Positions 1 through 13,900 of a DNA stretch of 64,000 bases are shown piece by piece. The notes below the pieces were generated by a model. The model saw only the letters and a program-made list of their open reading frames with translations. It was not told the DNA's origin and ran no database searches. The DNA lies in NCBI GenBank assembly GCA_907165065.1, contig OU015523.1, positions 27,574,202-27,638,201 of the forward strand, given 5' to 3'. Position 1 is the stretch's first letter, and each line of letters starts with the position of its first letter. The stretch is from Caprimulgus europaeus. Taxonomy: Eukaryota > Chordata > Aves > Caprimulgiformes > Caprimulgidae. Made by a program: the position numbers and the translations under genes.

Positions 1-288
1 GGCATTACAATTTACACAGGCTAAAAACAGCGATCTGTGAAAGTGAGCGACTTAATTTGTCTTTGAAAGCCTCCGAGGAGCTCAGTGTCTGCACGTTCCT
101 CCTTTCAAGCAGAAATGCTTCTGCTGCAGAGATTTTGGGTTCATGCAGTTGTGTATTGTTTTACTGACATACTGTAAAAACTGACCCAAAATCAAGATCA
201 ACAGAGAAGCAAGGAAGACATCAAGGTCCCAGGACAGCTAAATGCCCAACAAGGGGAAAACAGTCGCATTTAAAAGACCTCTACAGGA

Positions 289-354
289 TAAATATATATA
301 TAATTATTTAATAATAATAATAATTAATTATAATAATAACAATAACAAGAATAA
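289..354. repeat. Imperfect TA/TAA microsatellite
   Basis: A short TA run passes into degenerate TAA/ATA triplets with occasional C substitutions. This is low-complexity AT DNA with no coding sense. Confidence 0.8.
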
Positions 355-2639
355 CTCTATATCATTAAATAATCAATTTTCAGGGATAAATTTCCCAAAA
401 GAGTTTTTTTTATACAGGGAGTGTTTTTCTGGCACTTGAATTATTTACTAGGGCATCTGATGTGGAAACCTTTGGCGTGCAGGTTGTCCTGCTGTGGGGA
501 CCAAGACCCAGGGCCACCCACCTTGCCATGCCAGGAGATGCCAGCAGCTGAACCAGCTCTGGGCTTGGTGCTCATCACTCACCCAGCATCCTATTGTATA
601 AACTGGGAAGTGCAGAGATTAAGTTGGAAGCCAAATTGACCCCTCTTCATCACCTTTTTTTCTGGGGGAGAAAGACAGTGAATTTGGGAGCTGTTCACTA
701 AAGACAGACAAGGAAACTGGACATGACTTATTTTAAAATGGGGACAAAAAGATGTAATAGTTTTGCCTGTTTGTCCTGTGATAGCATTTGGCACTACCAG
801 TATTTTAGGAACATACAGAAAAATCAGCAAGTTTTGTTTGTTTATTCTGTCACTCTGTAGTACAATGTACCACCAACTACATCCAATTTTACAATGTACC
901 TGCAGGGATTTTGTTATGTCAGCAAAGGTTCAATGTTAGGATTTCTGGGCATAAAACCCCACAAGTTCACTATGTTTCACCTGTATGGTTCATTTGTTTG
1001 CTTGCTCTTCACCGAAGTGCAACAGGTGAGTGTACCCTCGTAGTGCCTTGCTGGGTATGTGAAAATTCTAAATAATAAAATAATGTAAGTGCTGGTGGAA
1101 GCATAATTAGCACCACCACCACTGAGGTTTACATAAAAGTCTCCCGTGGCATTCAGATGCATCAGTTCCGGGGACTTGCCTGCTGCTGGCTTGCAGGTTG
1201 TGAAGCTGGGCTGGCTCATTTGTGGGGCACAAATCATACCAGCTGGTTCCTCCAGGTGGGTAAAGAGAGACTTACAATCCTGCCATCAGTAATCTGCGTT
1301 ACTTCTTCAGCTAGGGTAAAGCCACAGAGCTTGATTCAACTCATCAAAGTTCTCCTGGTTTTCTCAGGACATGACCTGTCTTTGCTGCCTCCCATCACCT
1401 TTGGGATTGGTGAGATCAAAGGTAGCCCTGCTTGTTTCTTCCTGCCCTTGACACAGGAACGTGGACATTGCAGCAGGAACGGTGTGAGCTGTGCTCACGC
1501 CAACTGCTCTGAGGAAGGAAACAGATGAAAAGCAAAATGAAAAACAAACCCCACACCTTGGCTTGCAAGACATTTTCATACTCATCTTGCAACACACAGC
1601 ACCAAAGCTGTGTATTACCACAAGGCAGAGACCAAGGAAGAGACAGGAAGCAGCGTTGTCCCTCAGATTGGGAACTGGCCATAACATTTCTCCAAAGCAG
1701 ACACCTGACTCCTCTGCTGTTGGCATCACTGGCTTCCTGAGAAGGTGACCAGGATTTTGTCCTCCCAAATACCCCTGGCCAGCCCCAGAGCCCATGGCAT
1801 CAGCCAGGGACAAAGGGGCCGGGTGGCTCTGCGCACTGCTGGCACCAGGAGAGCAGCAGCTTTAAGCACTTGGGGCCAATTTTGTAAAATCATCCCCAAG
1901 ACGGCAGCAGAACCAGCGGCACACAATGCGCTGTGGTGCCAGGTCAGGCTTCCCCTTGTACGTACGGGTTTTAGGCTGTGCCTAATCAACAGGTCAAAGT
2001 TTCCTCCCGGCTCACCGATTAATACTTTCTGCATCGCTAACCACAGCTGGCCATTTTTCTAGTGGCATTAATTATCAGTTATATTCTTCTGTCTGGTCAC
2101 CAGAACCATGTCTGTGCACTTCCACTCCCTCCGTCTTCTGCAGCCACCTTGCAGAGCCATGTGTGCTAAGCCATGGGAAGTCCGAGGTACACCTGATAGA
2201 GATGCTCACAGGCTGAAGTTACTCAGGTGAGATGCTGGAGTAAAAGCAGGATATTAGCAAATGTCTCTATTCTTTATTGATGAGGGAATGATAAAAAGAG
2301 AAACAGAGCAATTAAATATGCATGTATATAAAATATCATCTATTTATTCTCTATGTCTACTATACTATACCACAGTTTTTTATATGGTCTCCAAGTGAGG
2401 TAGAGGGTGAAACCCTGGCTGTACGGGCATCTGTGGTAAAATTCCCACTGATCTGCATTAAAACCAATTCACCCACTGTTTCCACTGGGAATCACACTGC
2501 CTATTCACAGCAGAGCTGGAGAAAACAACAGCATTTCCACCATCTGGGGACAGGAAATCAGGCCTGCTACCTAGCTGGGTGGCTCTCCTGAGCATCTCGC
2601 AGAAGCAGGAGAGAGGGGATGGTGGCCAGTGCGGTGGCT

Positions 2640-3480
2640 GGGACTGTGCATGCAGAGGGGAAAGTAGCCCTTATAAAGACATTTTCTGATTATTATTTTG
2701 AGAAACCTTCTGGTAATCCCCAGTCAATCTGCATGCTAATAGAGGTCATTTACCAAAGCAGAATACAGGGAAAGCTTTGCATAATAAGAATGTTACTTTG
2801 ATTTAATACTAAAACTTTTCAACTGTTCAATCAAACCCAAAGCTGAATTTCTGGGGGAAAAAAATAGTATTGAATTCAGAAATGAATCTGGACACAGTTT
2901 AAGTGAGCTCTTTTTGATCAATTAGACCTTTCTGTGATGTCATCTTTATTACTTATTCTAATGAGATGGGTGTTGTAAAAAGGATTGCGGAGTGAAATCC
3001 ATTGATAATCTCCTTAGCACTGTGGATAATATACAAGGTTTCTCCCCCACATTGAGAGCTCTAAGCTGTTCTAATATACTTTAAGACTTCTCAGTATCTC
3101 CCTATTCTTAAAGGAAGATGATTTTCCTTTTTATGACGGGGTGTAGATTTGTTCACTCTCTCTGAATAATTCGGTTAGAGATTTACAGCTGCACTTCGTC
3201 ATTTTTATTCACTGCTGTACTTTTTGTGCACAAAAGCCATGGTTTAACCCCAGATAAATGCTATCTGCTGTGGGGCTTTTTGAGTGTACTAAAGACGTAG
3301 AAGCTAGTGCAGCTGCAAACTTCCTTCTCAAGCCCCAGAGCTATATTAAACTAATTTAAGTACCTAGGCAAATATGCTGAATCTCTTGTGCAGAGTAGCA
3401 TTTAGAAGTAGAATGGAAATTCTGGTGAAGTATTTGCACAGCACTTGCAGGTTTAAAACAAGTGTTCAAGATTATAATCA
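2640..3480. promoter_or_regulatory. Candidate conserved non-coding element (POU/homeodomain-rich)
   Basis: This is non-repetitive AT-rich DNA with several neural transcription-factor core motifs: an octamer-like ATGCTAAT at 2733-2740, a POU-like CTTTGCAT ending at 2782, and a homeodomain CAATTAG at 2919-2925. Its texture resembles deeply conserved enhancers around developmental genes. Conservation itself was not tested, so the call is inference, and a long-range OLIG2 enhancer is only one possibility. Confidence 0.25.
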
Positions 3481-3753
3481 GGTTGTGCTAGCCACCACTC
3501 GGATCTCTCTCTAGTTTAAAGGATGCATAATGAAGTGATAAAAACATTAAAAGAAACAAATTCATGACACTTGGATTGGGATGTCTTTACCCTTTGCATT
3601 GACATCAGACCTTCTTGTGTGTCAACAGGAGAGAAGCCTAGCAAGTTTTCCAAACCATCTAGAAAATGTCAAGCAAAATAATACAGGCTTGTATGAAATA
3701 AAGAAAAGTAACTTTCCAAACTACTGAAGTATAATTAAACTGATTACTTGGAT

Positions 3754-4319
<566 letters not shown>

Positions 4320-4320
4320 A

Positions 4321-4375
<55 letters not shown>
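4320..4375. repeat. GATA tetranucleotide microsatellite
   Basis: About 13-14 perfect GATA units directly abut the GAAA array, making a compound microsatellite. It is likely to be length-polymorphic. Confidence 0.95.
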
Positions 4376-4376
<1 letters not shown>

Positions 4377-7300
4377 ATTACTGGTACAGTCTACAGTTCC
4401 AAAATAAATTTGTGAAAATAGTGCTTTTCCTTTCTGGTCTCTTAGGAAAGGTTTCTCCTTTACATTTCAAGACTGCAGGACTGCATATTCTGGTAGAGAG
4501 GAATTGATACGTTTCTGACAAAAATCAACATGGTACATATTCCTTCTCTTCCTTTTATCATCCATGTGTGTGTGTACAAAGGTTTCAGCTTAAGAGGTGC
4601 ATATAGCCTTTATATAAGCTTTTAGTATTAACTGTTCTTGCTTTCTCTTTTGCACTCTTCCATGTCTTTTCATTGCACTGATTTTGAACTTTGGGGAAAG
4701 ACCATATCTTCTTTCTTTGAAAACTTTCTGAAAATTTTCAAAACAAATTAAAATCTTTTTTCAAAAAAAACCAAACAAACCTTCCTACCTTATGAAATTT
4801 AAGTCTGACTTGCAAAGACACCATCGCATGCTCTCATCCTGCGAGTCCTGCATCCAGGTCCATTGGCTTATGTAACTGGAAATCAAAATGATGGATGTGT
4901 GATGTGCAACTAGCAGTTGCTGGATGGGGAATGGGCGTTTGCCTGTGCACAGAGCATTTGAGATTCTATTGGGTGTCTTCCAGAAACAAACTAAAGATGA
5001 TTCAAGAGATAATGCAGAAAAAATCCAAATATAATACAAGAGGATTTTTGTTCATTTGTTTCTGAGCTTACATTTTCTTCTTTTTGACACAAATCAGTTT
5101 TCTTTCCAAAGGGAAAGGATTCAAATGTTTCTTAAGAAACAGTAATAAAGTGATATATGGACTTGGCAAAGAGAAATACAAAGTAAAGGCTTCTCCAAAT
5201 GTTCTCTCTCTGTGAAGAAGAGATTGTCCACTGAAAGAAACAGAGCATGCAAGAGGGGCACAGCTTTGTCCAATGTCAAAATAATCCCAAAGGACAACTG
5301 TCAGCTGGGCAGGGATGTGAAAGCTCCTCATAGGTACATCTGCTGCAGAGGGAAAGAGCTGCAGCTCCAGCAATCCCACCAACCAGTGCTGATTTTGGCA
5401 TTAAGGACCAAGTCTGTGTGTGCCCACTCTAAAGCAAGAGCTCCTGCAGCAAAGCACGCCACTCCCCACTGAGCCGTGGGGCAGAGCAGGAGTGTGGGCA
5501 TCTGCTGACAAGTATGGGACCGGGGCCTTGGGGACCTGGTACAATAAGTGAGTAACACATAAAAGGAAAGGCCTTGAGGGTGCTTGTGGAAGAAGGAGAA
5601 GCTCTAGGAGCTGATGGGAGGATGAGCAGGTTATGCCTGTCTTTAGTGACCAACAGAGATATTGGTGGAGAGGCAGGGCAGCTCTGCATGCCACATCCTC
5701 ACACATCCATAAAAGCACCTTGTCCTTTCGCATACTGCTTGGAAAGGAAACTAGAGGAGGGAGAGATGTCCTATGGAGAGGAGCATTTAAAAGATAAAAC
5801 AGGCAAACCATATCAAGGAAGAAAACATTGCAAATGCCTTCAGAAAGGAGGAGGAGATAGGTTGTAATTAGAAGTATTTTGAGAAACTGGTTGCACAGAT
5901 ATGTGAGTGAGGAGAGCTACTGGGGAAGGGCACAGCACTGTGAAAGTTCAGCAAGATAAAAGCAGTGGTCTTTCCAGATACTTGATAATTTCCCCAAATT
6001 TCACTCCATTACTAGGCTTAGCCACAAATATAGCTCTGGTACACCCCTTCAGTCTGGAGATCTTTAAGGACTCCAGAGAGAGTGTTCTTCTCTGCATGGA
6101 ACCACACAGCATATCAAGGTGCTGTCACACATAGTGAAACAATGATGAACAGTCTGCAACAAAGCAGAAGAATTGTGTGAGAAAAGAGGGCAGAGGAAAC
6201 TCGAATGTTATGTCTGGAAGATACAAACAAACATATATTCAGTTTTTAAAGAGGGTGAATGAATTCAAACCTGCAAGAGGGCACCTGTCAGAAGGTGACA
6301 CCAGCCAAAAGCGGGAATTGCACATCATTTTGTGATTAAATGTCTGTAAGAGATGAATTAGGGGAATGAAAAAGACATTTCTAAGGCAGTGTCCTAAAGC
6401 TCTTCCTACTCACAACTAACCAAACACTATGCAAACCAGCCAGCTGGGGGGATCTCGATCACATCCCCCTGGTAGGTGGCTGCTGACATAGCTCAGCCAG
6501 GGAGGTGACTCTGCTTGTCCCCTCCCAGCGTGTACCCTCACACCCTGGGAGGAGACAGGTGAGAAGATTGAGCTCTTCTGGCTCATCACTGAGAGGAAGC
6601 TATCACAACATGACAGGTCTCATATCTTCTCCAAGACATCGCCTCAGTCCCCTCCTTGGGGAGCCGAGTCCTACACCTCTGGTGGAAGAGTGGGGACAGC
6701 CCAGCCCAACGCAGCACGGCGGGGGCTCTCCCCCTGACACCACAGCTCCGGCTCCCTCCGGAGAGCGCAGACGCCGAGCCAGGTGGGCTCTCCCGAGGGC
6801 CCGCCATCGCCGTCTCATTTGCATCCAGCATTTGGCAGGGAAGCCGAGCAGCACACGGCGCACCGGGCTGACATGATGTCCTGACCCTGTCTTACACAAA
6901 TGTCAAGCTGTCCTGGTTTGTACCCCCTGTGGCTTGATGGGACTTGCTTTCCCCTCTCCGGTGGGGCACACGGCAGTACTCAGCCTGGAGGCATCTAACG
7001 GAGAGAAATGCAGCTCCTTGGCCAGCCAGACGTGGCCATAACCAGGCTGTTTGCTTTTTCTACTCGAGTCCCTGGGGGGCAACTCTCCCCTACCCTCTCT
7101 CACCACTTGTTAGGGTCAGTTGGAAGGGAAGGCTGTGAGGACATCAGCCCTGTGGTAGGCACAGCAGTACTGGTGTGGCTGCACCCTGTTCCCAGCCCCA
7201 TCACACAGCCTGGGTACATGAGCAAGGGCACTTGGCACCAGGGGGGATCTCCAGTCCCCATGGCCCCATTGTGAGACCCCTTCCCTTTGGCTTTGTGTGG

Positions 7301-9479
7301 GGCTGTGTGCTTCATCTTCCTGCTCAGTCACATAAAAAAGGGGGTTTTGGATTGTTGCAGGTAGACACACACTTGCCAGCCCAGTGTTTCATTTCTCAAT
7401 GGGCTTCAAGAGTGACTCCCAGGAGTTTTCCATGACTGGGCTGGAGTCAAAGCCCATCCCTCCTCTGACGAAGCAGGTGGGGCATGTCTTTGCTGCTCCC
7501 CATCACCACATCCATCCCTGCAGCAGAAGTCCCCTGTGTCCTCACACACAGACTGCCTCGCATCTGCCCAGCCTCACTGCCAGCCCTGGATAATGCTCCC
7601 ACAGTTACTCCTCATCACACAGGCAACTCGTGCAAGGGCAGCAAAACTGCCGATTAATGAAGAGTTTTCAGATGTTTCCAGGGCTCATAGGCCCAGTCGA
7701 AGACCCAACTGTCACCATGGTGGACAGTAAGACAAGGCAAGAGCTCTCAATCAGTTTAGGGGCTTAAAAGCAGTAACTCACCAACAGACAACTATTTATT
7801 TTTATCATTGACCAATAATTATGGTATTGTCTGCCAGATATAAATGCCACACTGTTTCATGACAGTGGCTTTGTCTTGTCCTCTTTCCAAATGATTTCTC
7901 TCAAATGATGAAGATAAATCTGAAAGTGAGCATTTCTGCTGATGGGTTTCGCACAGTGCTTGAGGCAGCCACAGAAATAAAACCTTGCCTTAAGGAGAAT
8001 GAGCCAAATCCTGAGACCGCCCCCAGCCAGAGTCTCCATGAGACCAACTTAAGATCCACATGGCTTTTTAAAGAGGCTGTAGTGCCTGTAGCAAGCATAA
8101 AAAACCTGATATCCTCTATATGTTCTCTGAGGTGATGAAATTGAATTAGTGGGAATAATCTCCCATAGCTGTAAAATGAGGAGAGAGAAGGAGACACTCC
8201 TGCATCCCAAGCAAGCAGCCCCAGAGGGTCCCATGGCTACTCAAACCACTCTGCACTCCAGCAAGGTCTTTGCCTTAGTGGGAATGTGGGGGCTAAGCAT
8301 CCTCCAGCTGGTCCCAGCAATCTTCATCAGGAGTTTTGGAATTGCCTACATGGGAAGTGGTTGGTGCTGCTCTTTGAGAAGTTGTCTGACACCTCTGCAA
8401 AGAAATCCACCTCCTCCAGAATAAAGAATGGAAGTGATAGAGCAAAAGGCCTGGTAAGTCAGGCCTGAGTTTTGCTCATTTCATACTAGACATATATTTT
8501 GGGTGCAGTGCAGTTTATTTGCATGTGCTTCTTCAAGAAATTGGTGATGCTACCGCTCAGGTAATGTTAGTCTACCCACAACAGGCAATGGGTGGCCACG
8601 TGCCAGGTTGGAGAGCCATGGCGGTTGACCAGAGGAAGCGAGCGCAGGAGCTGGTATGCTCCCTGCCATGTCTCCAGCAGCACCAGGCAGGAAGGGTGGC
8701 CATCTGGGACCATTCAGCCAGGGCAGCCTGGGTATGCAGACCTTGCTGAAACGTTGATGAGAGGAGCAGCCCTTCCAGGGAGGATGGGAGAGCAGACAGG
8801 GATGCTGCAGGCTTTGTGCTGCCTGCCCCAAGGGCTGCTCTTGTCCCTCCAACTCTGCTGGACGCAGTCCCAGGGCTGTGGAATTCCCCCATCCATGCCT
8901 GGTGTTGCCAAGTGCTGCCTGAGGCCAACCTGCTGGTGGATCCCAGAAAGCACTGTTTCTTTTGGGAACCACCAAATATGAAGGATCCATTATATGGAAA
9001 ACACTGATCTCCTGCATCTGCCAAACCCAACACATTTCCTCCACCCCTCCCCACTGTTAGGGACCCTTGTGGCTTTTTCAATAGTTGTTTTCTTTCTGCT
9101 TAAAACAGGGCTGCTTCTCTGCAGGGAGAAAGGCCCCGTTTGTGGGGTGCAGCTGCATTTCAAAGGTACATTGTTGGGGAGTTATGAATTTGCATGCCTT
9201 TACTAATGTGTGGAAACAGGAGAATTCTTTTGCTTTTTAATCGAAATTGATGTTATTCCTCTGCCAGTGGTACCCAAGGAACTGTTTTGTTCCATTTCCT
9301 CTCCTTTCATGCAGCCCTATTTATGTTTAGATCTGGTTTGCTGCCACCAAGAATCATTGTCATTACCACCAGTGTCTAAGGGCCGGCCAAGTCCAGCAGC
9401 TGTGTGTTTAATGCCTACACTCGCTAAGGTTTATTTCCTTGACAACATGGGCTTGTTTGAAGCAACTTTCCTCCCTTTA
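4376..9479. other. Non-coding flank
   Basis: No gene, RNA or transposon could be supported. Reading frames are short, overlap on both strands and carry no recognisable domain. Part of 6.5-7.5 kb is somewhat GC-richer but shows no promoter structure. Confidence 0.5.
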
Positions 9480-9597
9480 AGAAGAAAGAAAGAAAGAAAG
9501 AAAAAGTCCCTTTCCAGTGTTTCTTTTTATTTTTTTCCTTTTTTTCCCCCCTTTTTTTCTTTTTTCTTTTTTTTTTTTTTTCTCTCCTCTTTTTTAG
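9480..9597. repeat. GAAA microsatellite followed by T-rich low-complexity tract
   Basis: A short GAAA array (about 9480-9505) is followed by a pyrimidine stretch dominated by T runs (about 9518-9597). Reading frames across it (K-rich or F-rich) are artefacts of composition. Confidence 0.85.
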
Positions 9598-9599
9598 CT

Positions 9600-10920
9600 T
9601 GGGGACAGGAGTGAGAGTTTCGGGTGTGAATACTGGGGCTCTCCCCAGTTATTACTTTGATGATCCCCATTTTCCCCCACCCAAAAAGCTTGCCCCGCGC
9701 CTCTCTCACCCTCCGCATTGAAAATGGAATACCTAGGTGGCCAAGCAGGACCCGCTGACCTCTATATCCTGTTCCTTTCTCCGCGCTTTGCTGCCAGTTT
9801 CCTCGATAAAAGGCGAGAGTGAGAGATAATTAACAAAAAACATGGCCCCCGGACAATGAAACAACTGGCCTTGGCCAGCCAGAAATTTATCCTGGTTTTC
9901 TAGGTGAACTTTCTCCCATCAATCTTTCCTTTAACCTCCGTGTTAGTGGAAGCAATAGGAACACCCCCTCCCCTCCCCCGAGCAAATGCTTTCTTTTGAG
10001 GGGGAACAAAACCCGGGATTGGAGAGGGCCGAGGTAAAATCTGGGTGGTATCGTGCCGCCGCACAATGCCCCCACTGTTCCCTGGACGGGCGCTGGTGTT
10101 TTACAACAGGGGAGGGGAGAGGATGAATGGCCCGATGATGTGAAACAATCCTCCCGATTCAGGGCGACAAACCCATCCTCTGTTCCACCGGGAGGGGAAC
10201 AAAAAAAAGGGAGAGCAGGCAGGGAAGGAATTAAACCCAAACCAATTCATCTAAGAAAAATCTTTCTGATCCTGGAAAGAGATGCCAAGGTGACACAGGG
10301 ATAGTATTTCTCCAGCTTTTGGTTATCAACGCAGCTCCAGGGGCTGGTGGAGAAGGGCTGAGGGACACTCTGTCCGAGGGGAGAAAGTACAATAGGCTCT
10401 AAGTGCTGGCATCGCCCAGGCTGCCCCGCGCTCGCTCCCTCGCGGGCGCCGAAAACCCCGGCAGTCGCAAAAAATAAATGATTGGCGATGGGGTTGGGAG
10501 TGCGCGGGACAATGCGGGTCCACTTCAGGTCCCCTTGAGAGGGTATTATGGTGAGGGAAAATATTTGTGCTCTGAAGATGACACTCTCCATTTTGTTAAT
10601 GGCTCTCATCCGGCGCTGATAATCACACCCACCGCACTCCTGTCAGTTGTCTGCCCGTTCCCAATTAATGGGGCATGCTCAGAGAAAGCATCCCTTTTTC
10701 TGCAACCAAGACAATTCCATTGTGTTCACCTACTTGAGAAGAGGGAAAGGTGAATATGAGGGCATTTGGCATTGTAAATTACCAATAAAACACAAACTGA
10801 AAGAGCACCCCTCCAATAAATTAGGAGTCTTTACTCCCGTTGGATCACGTGTTGGGAAAAGCGCTTTCAGGCTTGCAGTGGGAGAATTTTGCACAGAAAC
10901 TAGTGCAGCTTGATCACTTT
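9600..10920. promoter_or_regulatory. Candidate SOX/GLI-type enhancer upstream of OLIG2
   Basis: A unique, non-repetitive block about 21 kb upstream of OLIG2. It contains a near-consensus GLI site TGGGTGGTA at 10042-10050 (8 of 9 to TGGGTGGTC). It also has SOX cores ACAATG at 9853-9858, 10063-10068 and 10509-10514, and AACAAT at 10144-10149. Combined GLI and SOX input is a known signature of Sonic-hedgehog-responsive neural-tube enhancers, and OLIG2 is such a target. Each single motif is common by chance, so the functional call rests on clustering and context. Confidence 0.3.
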
Positions 10921-13900
10921 TTTGCCCAATCCTATTATTACTTGAAAAAAAAATACTGTTTCCTTAAAAAAGCCGTACCAGTTTTATGTTTCGTGCACTG
11001 GCAATATGGTGCAATGATCCAAACAGATGCATCAACACAGGCTGCTGACAACAACAAAAAGATTATGCCATCATGTATTAAATATTAAGAGCTGCAAGAG
11101 TGTCTGTTTAAAAAAATTCCAGGTTTTGCTATAGAGGGACTGGTAAAAAGCTCGGTGAGAAGTTTAGCATCTCCAGAGAAAACATAGTCAGGTCACTGAG
11201 TTTCACTCTTCCTGGAGGACAAAACAAAACAAAACAAAAAACCAAACAAAAACCTCTCTGCAGAGCATATAATTATCTGAATTTAAAGTTGAGCATCTTT
11301 GCTACAAAGCTCTCTTGATGGATACACACACACTATTAAATACAAGGGTAATGCTCTCCCAACAGCTGACCACTTTATTTTTCACTATCGCTCACATAAA
11401 GTCCATCACATTTAACGTGAGATAGGCATTATAAAAACCATGAAAGCGTAATCCATCCTTTTGTTTCATCTCAAATCTTAGCTGCATGAGCCAGTGAGGG
11501 GGGCAGGTGAGCAGAGATCAGCCAGAATGGGGAGAGCTCCACGAAGCTGAGCACAGTAAAACTCTGTGTGCTCAGGACGAGCGAGTTACAGTCCCAGTGA
11601 GCAAGACGGATCCCTAGCTGGCATAAATCAGCTTACATTCTTCACACCCAAATGATTTAACTGTACTCATGTGCTTCCTGATGACATTCTCGTTTCTGTG
11701 ATGCTCTGGTCCACTTCTGCAGTTTCACAGGGAGTATAGAGTGTTTGATACACACAGACATGCCCCAAGGGAGAGATCTCACATCAATGAGACTTGTGTA
11801 AAGCTAAAATTTAAACTGTTTTTCAGTGCTTCACTTGAAAAAGCACTGATTTTAGATCACAGAATATCATATTTTGCTGGCAACTGACAAGTATCAGGTA
11901 AATACATCCCTGAATGCGTTTCTGAAAGATGCTTACATATCATCATTACTATAAGGAATAAAATTGCTCTATTGACTTCACTGGACTTATGCCAATTTCC
12001 AGCTCCAGAGCAGTAATGATAGCATCATCATAATTACATATTTTGGCTGCAGTAGACACAAAACCATCCTGTTTTATTAGAAATACCAAAAGTTTCCTCA
12101 GTGCACTAAGTGCTAGCATTGCTGGTACTGCCATTATGAATTCCTTTGGCTTCCCTTTCTGCTCCATGCTTGGCAACCTTAAAAAAATTCTGGACTGCTT
12201 TTTCAGTAATGCTCCAAGCCCCCCCAAAAAAAAGGTCTCCCAGGTCCTTTCCAGCAGTGGCTCTTCCCTGGAGGAAGCTTTGCTTCATTCTCACTTTAGT
12301 GGGACAGTCTATGACCCCCCTGGCTGGGTTGCTATTTCTGAGAAGGAATTCAAACCAGCAGCCACAATTTTGGCAAAAGGTACATCCTGAAAGAGGGATT
12401 TTCAAGGCTGTGGAGCAGGAGGAGGGCTAGTCTTCTCAAAAACTTGCTCTGGCTTGGACAACCCAAACAAGTGAAGATCAAGAAAAACCCCCCAGAAGCT
12501 CTGTTAAACTGTCAGAGCTTTTCCAAGTAAATACTTTGTTGATGATAGATGTGACTTTGTGTTTGATTACAAAGGCAGGGCAAATCAATATAGCCACAGG
12601 GGTGAGAGGCTGCACCCTGTTCATAAAACTGGTGACAGTACTGTAGACGTATTGGAGTCTGCAACTCGGGCTGTTGCTGGAGGAGACTAACTTTGCTGAT
12701 TCAAAGGAGGACATGTAGCACCCTGATTATTGGTCTGAAGTGTGCCCAACCTCAGCTTGCCTTTGCCCACTGCATGTAGGTATTACAAGCCTCCTTGTTT
12801 ATCAGCCATCCTGTTACTCAGAAAGCTCCTTAAGGCCTTCTGTTTATGGAAATAAAGTCTCCTCCCAGCTCCTGGATCAGCATGAACAAGACACACAAAA
12901 CCTGTGAGAGGTTTTTTCAGGGAAAGCACCCTCCCTGTTCCTCCAGGGAGGAACAGTCCAGCCTTTCTCGCCTGCATCTGGGGATCAGCCTTGGGGCCCG
13001 TATCTTAAACTAGTGAAAAGCCTAAGGAAGAAGATGGCACGGTTGTGGCAGTTAGCTGGAGATGCAGACTCCTGAGTGATGGAGACTATTTAGATAATTA
13101 TGCTGGTTGCTCACGTTAAACCCACAGTTACTTGGTGTTTATGCTCTGTGGCCAACATCTTACCAACTTGGGAGTGGGCACGATGCCATATTAACAGATG
13201 GGCCTGAGTGATTTCAGCTAAGAGACTGTGTATGTCCATCAAATATGTTTGTTTAGGGAACTGTTCCCAGCCTGGAAACACAGAAAGATAACACTATCAG
13301 CTTTGGATCTCATCTGCCCAGAAGTAAGCACAGACTGCAGGTCTGTCTCTCCTCTTTTATTCCCACTGCCCTGCAGAAGTGAATGCCGTCATTGCACCCT
13401 GCAGAGGTGTCTGGAGGTGTGCGGCTAAACTGCGCAGCATCCCTGGGGACAAGGCAAATGGCAATGCCCAGAAAGGGCAAAGCCTTCAGCCCTATTTGTG
13501 CCTCATCACATCTCCTCCTCTACAACATCTGGCACCAAACACCATCCAGCTGGAGGCCAAACCAAAGGACATGTGAGCAGAGAGCAGAGCGAGGTCCTCA
13601 ACCCCAAGAGGGGCTCCGTTCTGAGACACTACCTGTAGGAGAAGCAACAGGGGACAGGGGGGTGTTAAAACCCAGTTACACACAAGCCTTTGACTTGCAC
13701 ACACTGTACTAATGCGGGCATCACCAGGGTGAAGGCAGTGTGTTGTCCCACAGCAGCAGGACCTGGAGCTGTTGGGTATGGGAACAGCAAGATGAGCTCT
13801 GCCTGACACTTGTATATTTGCTCCTCAAGCTGTTAGACGCAAGTATTATTACTGTCTTAAATTTTCCTTTTTTTTGGTCAAGCTTCTTGCAATAACTGCA

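Larger units (their letters stand above)
1..3753. other. Non-coding flank, far upstream of OLIG2
   Basis: No reading frame here has a recognisable domain, codon bias or splice context, and all are short. The sequence is mostly unique and moderately AT-rich. It holds an imperfect TAA repeat near its start and a motif-rich AT block (2640-3480), both listed separately. I see no RNA gene or transposon remnant in the rest. Confidence 0.6.

Noticed and set aside
5990-6130. CR1-like phrase (CTGGAGATCTTTAAGGACTC)
   Set aside because: Only one short phrase resembles CR1, with no octamer tail and no supporting blocks.
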